Assembly (NCBI RefSeq): GCF_009727055.1
Contig: NC_052350.1
Location: forward strand, 43,868,655 to 43,932,654
DNA length: 64,000 nt
From: Benincasa hispida
Taxonomy: Eukaryota; Streptophyta; Magnoliopsida; Cucurbitales; Cucurbitaceae
Direction: 5' to 3'
Numbering within the stretch: position 1 is the stretch's first letter; each line of letters begins with the position of its first letter. A program made the position numbers and the translations under genes. Positions 55,025 through 64,000 of this stretch are shown in pieces. The notes below the pieces were generated by a model that was not told where the DNA came from, did not search any database, and worked only from the letters and a program-made list of their open reading frames with translations.

Positions 55025-57024
55025 TGTAAACAACTTCGTACGAACACTTGTGATGTATAATATAAATGATATTTACTTCACTACTTGACTTTGCACATTT
55101 AGATGTTTTTCATTTTACCACAAACCAATAAACTTAACATCCCTGGTTTTCTTTATGTAACTTAAGCATATATGTAGTGATATACAAGTGGATCACGTCT
55201 TAAGTGACAACAAAAATAGTCTGTAGTATATGGATATAAGAGGGAAACCTTATCCTGGTAACACTACGAACGCGGCCCGCTTTGTGGAATTGTTACAAAT
55301 ATTGTGACTTTCACAGATGGTCTAATCTTGATCATTCATGTAGTGGACATGCGAGCAGGGGCGTCCTATACAAAGAGTTTGTATAAGACTTGACCTCGAA
55401 GTTTTAATGTCTTCTCATATAACACCGTTCATGACTGAGACTTCACTTCACTAGGATAACCATAAGTAACATGACCTCAATCCTGAGTGAATTGGGAACT
55501 CCTGCCATTGTGGGCGGTCCTTTGATCGGCATGGGTGCGAGTGGCCAGAACGCCGACTCAAACCTACCATTTTGAGGATTCGTCTAATTTGGGAGATGGG
55601 AACTCAGCTTCACAAGATGAAGTTTACTTATTCCCCAAAGTAGGGGTAAGTAGATAGATTACTCTCTTAAAGGCTGATCCTGGGGCTTGAACGATATGGC
55701 ACCACACACCTTCTCATGGCCCGAGAGGTGTTCACACATAGTAGAACTATGTTGTATTGTTCATTAGAGGGATCAAGGAGGAAGATGTAATTACAGGGGA
55801 AAAATGGTAAATTGGCCTGCTGTAATTACGAGCATCTTTGAAGGGTCATCGTATTGATGATTGGTTATATCCAATGGACATAGAAATATATCTATGGCAA
55901 GAAGAGTTCAACTGTCGGTCTTTAGTGGAATGTCTGAAAGTTAATGGATGGTAGATATCGTGACTAAAGAATTTAGTCAACTGTTCACAGCAACCTAATA
56001 TATGGAAGCTTCGAGCCATAGGTCCATAAGGTCCCCTTGGTAGCTTGGATACAAGTTGAGAATCAGTTTTTGGGTTAGTTTGAAATGTTCAAATTGACAA
56101 GAGGAAGTTCGATTATATATGATATAATTGAACGAGTTAATTAAATATGATATAATTAACTTTATGTATGAGATACATTAATTTGGAGTAAATTGGATAT
56201 AAATATGATTTATATCTAGTAGAGGAAAATATTATAATTAATATTTGATATTAATTATTATGAATATGATAAGATAACATTCATTGGACAGTTATAAAGG
56301 AAATGGGAAGGTGCCTCTTCTGTTCTAAATAACGAATGAGTGCATTATAAATAGTTGGACGGTGTGTTGATCTCGGTGTGCATGGACATTGTGAAAAGAC
56401 AGTGTCATCGTTTAGGAAATCAGTTCCTATAGGATATGCATAATCACTTACATATACGATATTGTTAAACGATCGCATACCGATTACACCGTCGCGCGCT
56501 ATTATCTAAACAATCGTTTACCTTTTTCTTAAGTGATCGTTTAGCTCCCGATATTTACTAAACGATCATATAGATGATCGTTTAGTTTTTCCTACGCGAT
56601 CGTTTGGACGATCACTCACCCTTTTCCTACACGATCGTTTATACGATCGTCGACCTTTTCCTACACGATCGTATACTTCACCTAAACGATCAAGCATCTC
56701 GTCTATGCGATAGACGATCTTTTCTCCCACTTGCTTGATCGTTGTATACGGTCTCTCTTCCTCCTTCCCTTTACCAAATCCAAACAAAGCCCAAGGGCTC
56801 TGAGTGGTGTTGTCTTCTCTGGTTCCTTCTGTCTGAGTGGTAATTGTTCGAGATAGACGGTTGGGCTTCAGACTCGCTATGAAAAAGAAATCTTCATATG
56901 GTATGATTTCTTGGTCTCTTTAGCATTATTAAAGTATGTTTGAATGTATATGTGGTAATTCTGTCACAATGAACTGGAAAGATCCGCTTCCGCTCGTAGG
57001 TACTCTTGAATAAGAGTTCCTTCA
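55025..57024 (+). repeat. second copia LTR in tandem, 5'-truncated
   Basis: Begins TGTAAACAACTTCGTACG, about 40 bases into the LTR, and runs through the same landmarks to GAATAAGAGTTCCTTCA. The motif array at 56460-56740 is the densest in the window. No PBS or internal region separates it from either neighbour. The fragment is diverged from the Copia1 LTR, so it is a different subfamily. Confidence 0.82.
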
Positions 57025-58647
57025 CTCCTGCCATTAAGGGCGGTCTTTTGATTTGTATGGGTGCAAGTGGCCAGGTCGCCTATTCAAACCTACCATTTTG
57101 GGGACTCATCTGATTTGGGAGCTGGGAACTCAGCTACACAAGATGGAATTCACTCCTTCCCCGAAGCAGGGGTAAGTAGATAGATAGCTCCCTTAAGGGC
57201 TAATTCCAGGGCTTGAACGATATGGTGCCACACACCTTCTCTTGGCCCGAGAGGTGTTCGCACATAGTTAGACTATGTTGTATTGTTCATTAGAGGAATC
57301 AGTGGTACTTAAGAAGTGAGATGTAACTACAGGGGAAAAATGGTAAATTGGCTCAGTTGTACTTACGAGCATCTATGAAAGGTCATCGTACTCATGATTA
57401 TTTATATCTGATGGACACAGAAATATATCTGCGGTAAGAAGAGTTCAGCTATTGGTCTTTAGTGGAATGTCTGGCAGTTAACGGATGATGGATCTCATGG
57501 CTAAAGAGTTTAGTCAGCTATTCATGGACCATTGCAGCTTCGAGCCACAGGTCCATTAGGTCCCCTAGGTAGCTTGGATAAAGTCAAGAATCAATGTTTG
57601 GGTCAGTTTGAAATGTTCAAATTGACAAGAGGGAATTTGATTAAATATGATATAATTGAACTGGTTAATTATGTATGATATAATTGACTAAATGTATATA
57701 CATTATTTTGGAGGAAATTAGATATAAATATGATTTATATCAAGTAGAGAAGAAATTACTATAGTAGATATGTGATATCAATCTATAGGGTAAGAATATA
57801 ATATGATTATATTCATTAATTATTAAATTGGTTAATTATATGATAATTGACCTAAAACTTCTCTTGGTCGTGCGTTAGTGGGAGCAGCCTCATTCGGTTA
57901 TGGTAACCGGTGACTAAAATGAAAATTTGTTTCATTTTGCAAAGGTTCGGAAAAATTGGCATTGGTGGAAAATGTTACGATCGCATAGTTTGAAAGCCTA
58001 TACAATAGTCGCTCATTGTCTAAATGATTACACACCTCGCGCCTAAACGATCGCATGCTAGTTCCTAAACAATCGCTTAGCATTCTTAAACGATAGCATA
58101 GTGTGCCACGTTTTCTAAACGATCGTCCACATTTTGCTAAACGATCGCTTAGTAAGACCTACACGGTTTTGTAGCTTCTTCTAAACGATAAGCACTTAGC
58201 TATACGATAGCTCCTTTTCTCTCCTACTTGCTTATCGTCTACACGATTTGCTCTTTCTCCAACCTCTACCAAATTCACCAAAGACCACTCTTTGGATTCT
58301 CACTCCAAGAATACCAAGGGCTCCATTTTTGTGGTGTCGTCCCCGATGTTGTTCACTTGTTCGTGTTGTTGCCGTTTGTGTAGATGACCATGCTGCTGCA
58401 GCTGATTTGTTTGCTGGGCGATAGAGTTTGCGTAGAGGTATTCCACTGCATTTGAGTTCCAAAGCTTGAAGAAGGTCTTCAACTGGTATGACAACTCTTT
58501 CCCTTGTATTTTATTATTCGAAGCATGCCTTTAATTAGTGTGTTTTTGCATAACTATATGTTAGAATGTATATGTTGTATTTCAGTCACGATGAAATTGA
58601 AAAGATCCAAACACGTTCATGGATACTCTTCGTTAAGAGAGCCTTCA
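57025..58647 (+). repeat. third copia LTR in tandem, 5'-truncated
   Basis: Begins CTCCTGCCATTAAGGGCGG, equivalent to about 515 bases into the LTR at 53832, and ends AAGAGAGCCTTCA. The hairpin AAAATGAAA/TTTCATTTT is at about 57917. The motif array spans 57970-58205. Confidence 0.82.
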
Positions 58648-58744
58648 AAAATATATATGATATTATTACATCACAAGCGTTTGTTCAAAATCGTGTTTAC
58701 AAACTACAGGACCCAATGAGAGTTTAGGGCATCATCCCCATCAT
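58648..58744 (-). repeat. inverted copia LTR start
   Basis: The reverse complement reads GGATGATGCCCTAAACTCTC, then GTCCTGTAGTTTGTAAACACG and AATATCATATAT. It matches the first ~90 bases of the copia LTR. It caps the LTR array in opposite orientation. Confidence 0.8.
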
Positions 58745-60344
58745 TTGTATGAATTAATATAAGGAACATCGAATAAAAGACTACAAACCTTTTTTTTAAA
58801 TTTGGGTAGTGTTGATATTTTGGTTTCAAGTAAATCCACTAAATAGTTAATAAGTGTTATTAACCATTTAATTGCATTTGAATGTCAAATGAATCCTAAT
58901 CAAACAGAATAAACCTCTATCATAGTGAGAGAATTATGAGATAACTCAACCTTTACAAAGACTTAATGAAGTCAAAATTGTAATATTCGTCGACAAATTA
59001 AAGGCTTCTTATCCTCAAAGTTGTGTTGAGGGATGTTGACAAGGATTGTGTGGTCAAAGTCATGAACTCAAGATAAAGTCTATGTACTTCATCTCAGTCT
59101 TGATTTGTAGATTTTCTTAATGGGGTAAAACCCGTAGGATATGAATAGATCTACAAAAGAGACATCCATGTGTAGATAAGAAGCTACAGATCTTCAAAAT
59201 AAGACTCATGGTCGAGGGTGAAACTTATTGAGAGAAATTAGACCGTAGGTCAATTTTCTCATTGATTGCCATAGTGGAATCTTTATGTACTTATTCATTA
59301 TTGCATATAAGATATATAAAATGAATATTTAAATTCTTTTATGAAAGACTTTAAATGATGCATCTATTCAAACATATAGAAGAGTACAACTTTCAAAGAT
59401 AAAATTCAAAGAGATTGCAAAATTGTATAGGTTCATTTGAGAAATGAGTTAGACAATTAAATCTTTGAACATAAGGTCTGATAAGAGTTATCCTAACATA
59501 TGACTTTCAACAAATAATAATGATCTTGTATAGACAAGAGATTCATTCATTGTCAAGTGGATATTTCTCATGTTTTATGTTAATGATGTATTACTCATTG
59601 TGAATGATGTAATGTAACATAAAAATTTGACAGCCAATTAGGGACATAATGTTATGTGAGTATCAAGCATCTTACATTCAAAAATTGTTTGTCAAATATT
59701 CGATGCACAGCTTCTAAAGAATGATAATGTATCATTCTAATGTGAAGTGAAGTTTAAGGAAAAGTATTCTAAGGCACCTCAAGTGTTGAGGAAAAATGAT
59801 TAATTATCTTCTTTTGGAAGAAGACGATTAATGCATAAATGAGACCTAATAAAGAATTAGTTAGTTATATCGATTATATCAATGGTGTGACCATTGAGTA
59901 GAAAATTAAGAACTTTTCTCAAAGTATCTATGAATAATGAGAAATGGTATCACAAGATACACTAGGTCTTGCAGAGATTCAGAGAAATCTATGGCAAGAT
60001 TAATTTTATCCTAAGTGATGGAGATTGGTACACAAGACTTGCTTAAGAAGCAAAACTTTGTGTGGCCATAAAATATTCTTAAAGATCTAAAAATCTTTTA
60101 GTTCCGAGTTAGTCTATCACACTTTTATGAGATAATAGTGGTGCAAAGGCTAAGACTAAGGATATTAATAAACACCAATGTCTAGAGTAAGACATATAAA
60201 GAGAGTATCATGATAGCAACTAAGATGACCTTGAATGAGATGTGGTTTGATTTATATAAAACGAATCTCTAGGCTAAAGTGTTTGAGAGTCACCTAGAAT
60301 GTCTAGGATTATGAGACATGTCTCTCCTTCGCTAGGGTAAGTGG
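58745..60344 (+). pseudogene. pol: highly decayed copia pol (RT, RNase H remnants)
   Basis: Short recognisable pieces occur in order: VDKDCVVKVMNS near 59035, GVKPVGYE-like text and IYKRDIHV near 59120, then FLMFYVNDVLLIVNDV around 59565-59610. In the last piece the RT YVDD motif has become YVND (59576-59587). The end, AKVFESHLECLGL near 60272, matches the KVFEGHLESLGL-type pol C-terminus. Every frame is riddled with stops. GCTAGGGTAAGTGG just before 60345 is a polypurine tract remnant. This is the oldest-looking copia copy in the window. Confidence 0.75.
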
Positions 60345-60600
60345 TGTTGGAAATGACTTTTGGGCTTAGGCCCATAGGAAAAGTTAAGAAGAGTGGGAAG
60401 TTTTATCCTACATGGATAGATTTAGAATTGCTTAAAGGGTATAAATACCAAGGCTTTCTAGTTGAGAATCCAAAGTGTGTTGATGGTAGAAGTATAACTC
60501 TTTCACCACATGTGTGCACCGTCGCCACTTCCATCCATCCAGTCGAACGAGCAGTCGAGTTCGGGTAACTGCGCTTGCGCGAAAAACAACTAAATTTTTA
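60345..60600 (+). repeat. start of another copia LTR
   Basis: TGTTGGAAATGACTTTTGG follows the PPT remnant, the right position for a 3' LTR. It is unlike the other copia LTRs after the first few bases, so this is a separate family. Its end is not recognised. The open frame at 60341-60568 is LTR sequence. 60601-60690 is AT-rich and shows nothing recognisable. Confidence 0.6.
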
Positions 60601-60690
60601 TTACTTATCTTTTTAACTTTTTTAATAAAATTATTATTAAACCTATTTATTATTATTTTATTGGCTATTCATTTTTTACCGTTAACAGGC

Positions 60691-60883
60691 TAAAATATAA
60701 GCTAATTTCTAGAAATCTAAATTCAATTAATGCTAACTTGGTTGAATCTTCTGTGGTTAACAAAGATGGGTTTAAAAATCATAAGAATCAATCTAGAAAG
60801 AATAATTCTTTGCTATGTTTACAGGAAACCTGGGCACAAATCCTACCAATGCAGTCAAAAGAAAGGAAGGCCAAATTAGCAAT
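60691..60883 (+). pseudogene. gag: Copia2 gag end with zinc knuckle
   Basis: Text: NSINANLVESSVVNKDGFKN, NHKNQSRKNNSLL, then CYVYRKPGHKSYQCSQKKGR. The CCHC nucleocapsid motif has its second cysteine replaced by tyrosine. A one-base frame change lies within it, and TAG follows GRPN, just before the inserted LTR. Confidence 0.8.
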
Positions 60884-62560
60884 TGATGCTTGGTTTTATG
60901 AAGTGGAAATATGGATGTTATGCGTTGATGCAATTGCGTTGTGCACTCAAGTTTCCCCAGTAGAATCCAAGTGTAAATTCCTCTGAGTTTCCTGGTAAGT
61001 CCAGGGTCGAACATAGGGAGTTGTGAAAACGGTTTGCGTTGGTAATTTTTATGAAGAACTTTGCGGTAACCGGATAAATAAATAAAGCGTTAGGTTTTTT
61101 GTTTGCGTTGATGAAAAATAAATAAACAAATGCGGCGGAGTTGAGAAAAGACAATTGCGTTGATAGATGCAATGAGTATGCGATGAACGAGTTGAAAAGA
61201 TCTTTAGCTAGCGTTACTTGGGAATGTGTCAGACTATGCAATCATGTTACAACCATGCACAACAAGTCATTTTCCAATGTAATATGATGCTCCTAAATCT
61301 AGGACGCATGTGTTGAATGAAAAATGTCCATAGAGCTCATCCCTAAGTCTCTACTCTTGTCCTATGCGATGATGCAAAATGCATAAAAGCAACGTGACCA
61401 CATACAATCATATCCTATCTCTAGGATGCATGCGATGTGTTGATAACAAATAGTGCTCATTCCTAAGCGCCTTTCTCTTGTTTATGCATTCTAATCTGGC
61501 TCTTCCGAGTCTAGATTCTAACCTGACCTTCCCAAGTCTAGATCCTGTCCTTAGACTACCCTCCCGAGTATCTATAATGGACGAATGAAGCATACACAAA
61601 CAAGATAATCGCAAAGAATGAAGATTCCCTAGTTGTGCTAGCTAAATGCTTCTCAACCCATTCAACTGATTTAGCTACTCATGCATGAATAACAGAGAGT
61701 GAACAAATATAGAGAAGGAAATTCCATTTTTATAGATGAGTGTACAAAATGACAATGGAAAGTAAAGGTAGAGAGCCTGGTAGCAATTCCTTACTGACTA
61801 GGGCTTTTTACACTGAAATCTCTATTTTGATCTAAAGATGTTCCCGCTTCGTAGGTGCCGGCCCTCTCTCTGTCCTTGAAGCTTCCGGCGCTCTCCCAAG
61901 CTTATCGAAATAATCTGCCAGCACAACTTCTTTCCTTGCGTCCGCCTTAAAGTGAAAGAAAACTAAAGACGTGCGAATTGAAGTATGAAATTTCTAACTG
62001 CTAAACTCGTGAACTGATCAACCCCTTCTCTGAAGAATGCCCTTGGTTATAGAGCATCCATGGTGAAAGGCAGCTTCTCTCTCCTGGTTGTACAGACAGG
62101 ACAGCTTTAACTCTTGACTGATGCGCCGAATAATTGTCACCGATAAAGTTAAATGTACTTTGTGACCATTATCAGCTGTTAACTTACTTTGGATTCTACT
62201 GTCATCAGCTTTCTGTCCCAACGCTCTTAATTATCCTTTCACCCGGATGTGCCAACCATGTTACGCTGATCAAGTTGCGGCGATCCTTCTCTGGCGAAGG
62301 TTTACGAGCACGATCAACGCAAACCCTTGTGGTGAAGTTGCGCTCGACCAATGAATTCCTATTATCGCAATCTTTGCATTGCATTAATGCATATTCTGCA
62401 CAAAAATACAAAAATCAACTGTTCTAATGCACTGAACGCATGCGACCGCAATATCATGAAAACAATGCTTAATGGACGCAAGTTAACATATTTCATCAAT
62501 GCAATCCAACATTGTTTAAGAACTTAGCACTATGATAATGTGCATTTTTGCCCGTTATCA
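60884..62560 (-). repeat. solo LTR, gypsy family A, minus orientation
   Basis: 1677 bp. The plus strand runs from TGATGCTTGG to GCCCGTTATCA, colinear with 32483-34153 and 50450-52092. Flanking 5-mers are GCAAT and TCAAC, only partly alike, so a decayed target duplication is possible but not shown. The TATA box has decayed near 62047. Confidence 0.87.
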
Positions 62561-63035
62561 TCAACCTACACCACAAGCTAATCTTATTGATCAAGATGAC
62601 GTAATTGTTGTTGTCGTGGAGGAAAACTTGGTGGAAAACAAAAATGACTGGATACTTGACACTGAAGCTTTGAGACATTTCTGTTCAAATCGAGAGCTCT
62701 TCCATGACTACAAGGACACTACTAATGGAGAATGTGTGTTCATGAGTAACTCGACCACAATAGAAGAGCTTGGAAAAGGGAAAGTTCTTCTAAAATTAAC
62801 CTCTGGAAAAACTCTATCCTTAAGTAATGTATTGTATGTACCTTCCTTATGTAGGAACTTATCATCTAGAAGTCTATTGAATCGGGCTAGGCTTAAGGTT
62901 GTCTTAGAAGCTAACAAGGTTGTCTTCACCAAAAATGGAGACTTTGTTGGTAAGGGATATCTTGCTGATGGTCTTTTTGTACCAAATACTGTCCCTGTTG
63001 CAAATATGATGAATGCAAGTAAGAAACTTAATTAG
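62561..63035 (+). pseudogene. pol: Copia2 protease
   Basis: Reads QPTPQANLIDQDDVIVVVVE, ENLVENKNDWILDTEALRHF, CSNRELFHDY, TTIEELGKGKVLLKLTSGKT and LSLSNVLYVPSLCRNLSSRS. The aspartic protease active site, normally DTGAS, reads DTEAL: the catalytic Asp remains but Gly and Ser are replaced, so activity is unlikely. The tail KNGDFVGKGYLADGLFV is the gag-pre-integrase region. Stop at 63033. Confidence 0.87.
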
Positions 63036-63052
63036 TTGGTAATTTTTCTAAA

Positions 63053-63500
63053 TATACTAAAATCTATCTTTTAAAGACAAAAGATGAAGCTGATAGTATG
63101 TTTTTGAAATATAAAGCAGAAGTAAATAATCAATTAGATAAGAAGATTAAAAGGTCAAGACCAGATAGAGGTGGTGAATACAGTGATAATACGCTTAAAG
63201 AATTTTGTGAATCAAATGGCATTATTCATGAATTTACTGCACGTAAAAATAAAACTCTTAAGGAAATGATTGATGTTATGTTGTTAAGCTCTGGTTTGTC
63301 TAATAACATGTAGGGGGAAGCTGTGCTTTCTGCCTGTTTTATTCTTAATAGAGTACACAAGAAACTGGATAAGACACCTCACAAACTCAAGAAAAGATAT
63401 GCATCTAATCTCTCTTATCTAAGGTTGTGGGATGTTTGGCTAAGGTATCATATCCTGCATTCAAGAAACCCACGGTAGGGTCTAAAACTTTTGATTGTGT
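63053..63500 (+). pseudogene. pol: Copia2 integrase, deleted
   Basis: Reads FLKYKAEVNNQLDKKIKRSR, PDRGGEYSDNTLKEFCESNG, IIHEFTARKNKTLKEMIDVM and LLSSGLSNNM then a stop. The segment normally holding QNGVAERKN is shortened: the text passes from FTA directly to RKNKTL, so the catalytic Glu region is deleted. The HHCC region and first catalytic Asp are also missing between 63035 and 63053. GEAVLSACFILNRVHKKLDK follows in the same frame after the stop; then frames break up to ~63500. 63501-63739 shows no clear domain. Confidence 0.82.
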
Positions 63501-63739
63501 ATTTATTGGTTAGCACAAGATAGTGCTGCATACAGACTTATATGCTTGAATGATAGATCCGTATGTGAATATAGGGATGCATAATTTTTTTAGCATATTT
63601 TTCCATTGAAAAAGGGAAACACTGAATCTGTTAGAACAACTAATTGTGAGAATGATTTTGTTTCCATGCCTTCCTTGTCTAATAGTATGCATGATATAGC
63701 TTCTAGTAGTATGTCTGACATTGTAGATGTTAGCAACAT

Positions 63740-64000
63740 AAACTTCTAATTCACCAAATGGATGTAAAAACAACATTCCTCAATGGTGATCTAGAAGAAG
63801 AAATCTATATGATATAGCCTACAGGCTTTACAGTTGCCGGTCAGGAAAACAAAGTATGTAAACTAAAAAAAATCTCTTTATGGTCTTAAACAAGCTCCCA
63901 AAAAATGGTATGAAAAATTCAATGATACTTTGATAAACAATGGATTTAATGTAAACTCCTCAAATATGCATGTTTATTCAAAGTTGTTTTGACATGAATG
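63740..64000 (+). pseudogene. pol: Copia2 reverse transcriptase start, cut by window end
   Basis: Reads QMDVKTTFLNGDLEEEIYMI, then TAG where Gln is usual, PTGFTVAGQENKVCKLKK, and after a one-base shift SLYGLKQAPKKWYEKFNDTL. This is the typical start of the copia RT domain. The YVDD motif would lie beyond the window. Confidence 0.87.

Larger units (their letters stand above)
60691..64000 (+). mobile_element. Copia2: second Ty1/copia family, split by a solo gypsy LTR
   Basis: Gag end (60691-60883), then protease (62561-63035), integrase (63053-63500) and RT start (63740-64000, cut by the window end), all plus strand. The gag text breaks off at 60883 and coding resumes at 62561 after the inserted LTR. 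It differs in protein sequence from Copia1. Multiple stops are present. Confidence 0.85.

Noticed and set aside
56566..56787. Minus-strand frame with repeated VGK/YDRV-like residues
   Set aside because: The periodicity comes from the CGATCG motif array in the LTR and does not reflect a protein repeat.
1..64000. CRISPR arrays, bacterial operons or phage-like systems
   Set aside because: Repeats here are LTR-internal or satellite type without uniform spacers, and all coding text is plant retroelement gag/pol.

Overview
This window is repeat-packed plant nuclear DNA. I find no host gene, rRNA, tRNA or CRISPR. Almost every base can be assigned to LTR retrotransposons or their debris. The sequence is AT-rich; three Ty1/copia families and several Athila-like Ty3/gypsy families are present. 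The copia gag/pol proteins look to me like those common in cucurbits (melon, cucumber and relatives), but that is a recollection of family resemblance, not a search result.

Layout. (1) 1-5723: a GC-rich 156-bp tandem repeat abuts a truncated 5' LTR. It is followed by an Athila-like element (A1) that has gag and a 3' region but no pol, and then a full 1.68-kb LTR. (2) 5724-13492: a patchwork of copia pieces in both orientations. It is interrupted by a 2.35-kb chromovirus-type LTR (6619-8971, with a 685-bp assembly gap) and by a third gypsy LTR type (10434-12053). (3) 13493-55024: one old copia element (Copia1), stretched to 41.5 kb by nested insertions. Its 5' LTR holds a 10.9-kb gypsy element (B1, 14736-25675, target duplication GAGCG/AAGCG). 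Its leader holds a solo gypsy LTR (27443-29104, GTTAT/ATTAT). Its integrase domain holds a 19.6-kb minus-strand gypsy element (A2, 32483-52092, perfect target duplication CCTGC). A2 in turn contains another minus-strand gypsy element (B2, 39064-49085). (4) 53316-58744: three copia LTRs head to tail, with no internal regions between them, capped by an inverted LTR start. (5) 58745-60600: a strongly decayed copia pol and the start of its LTR. (6) 60691-64000: a second copia family (Copia2), split by a solo gypsy LTR and running off the window.

How the parts work. Gag would form the particle, protease (PR) would cut the polyprotein, RT-RNase H would copy RNA to DNA primed at the PBS (tRNA-Asp type in the gypsy elements, initiator tRNA-Met type in the copia elements), and integrase (INT) would insert the copy. 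Every copy here carries stops, frameshifts, deletions or lost catalytic residues, so none looks autonomous. B1 is the best preserved and still has the integrase D,D-35-E triad.

Most worth a second look are noncoding structures shared by the gypsy elements. (a) A hairpin sits at the very first bases of the LTR, and two stem pairs have changed together between families. (b) In all four elements, the 3' region has the same order: extra polypurine tract, conserved box, conserved box, terminal polypurine tract. (c) The copia LTRs carry dense arrays of a palindromic CGATCG-centred motif. (d) B2, which has lost pol, keeps one reading frame about 2.7 kb long. It encodes a lysine/glutamate-rich protein with a domain resembling the so-called putative plant transposon protein family.
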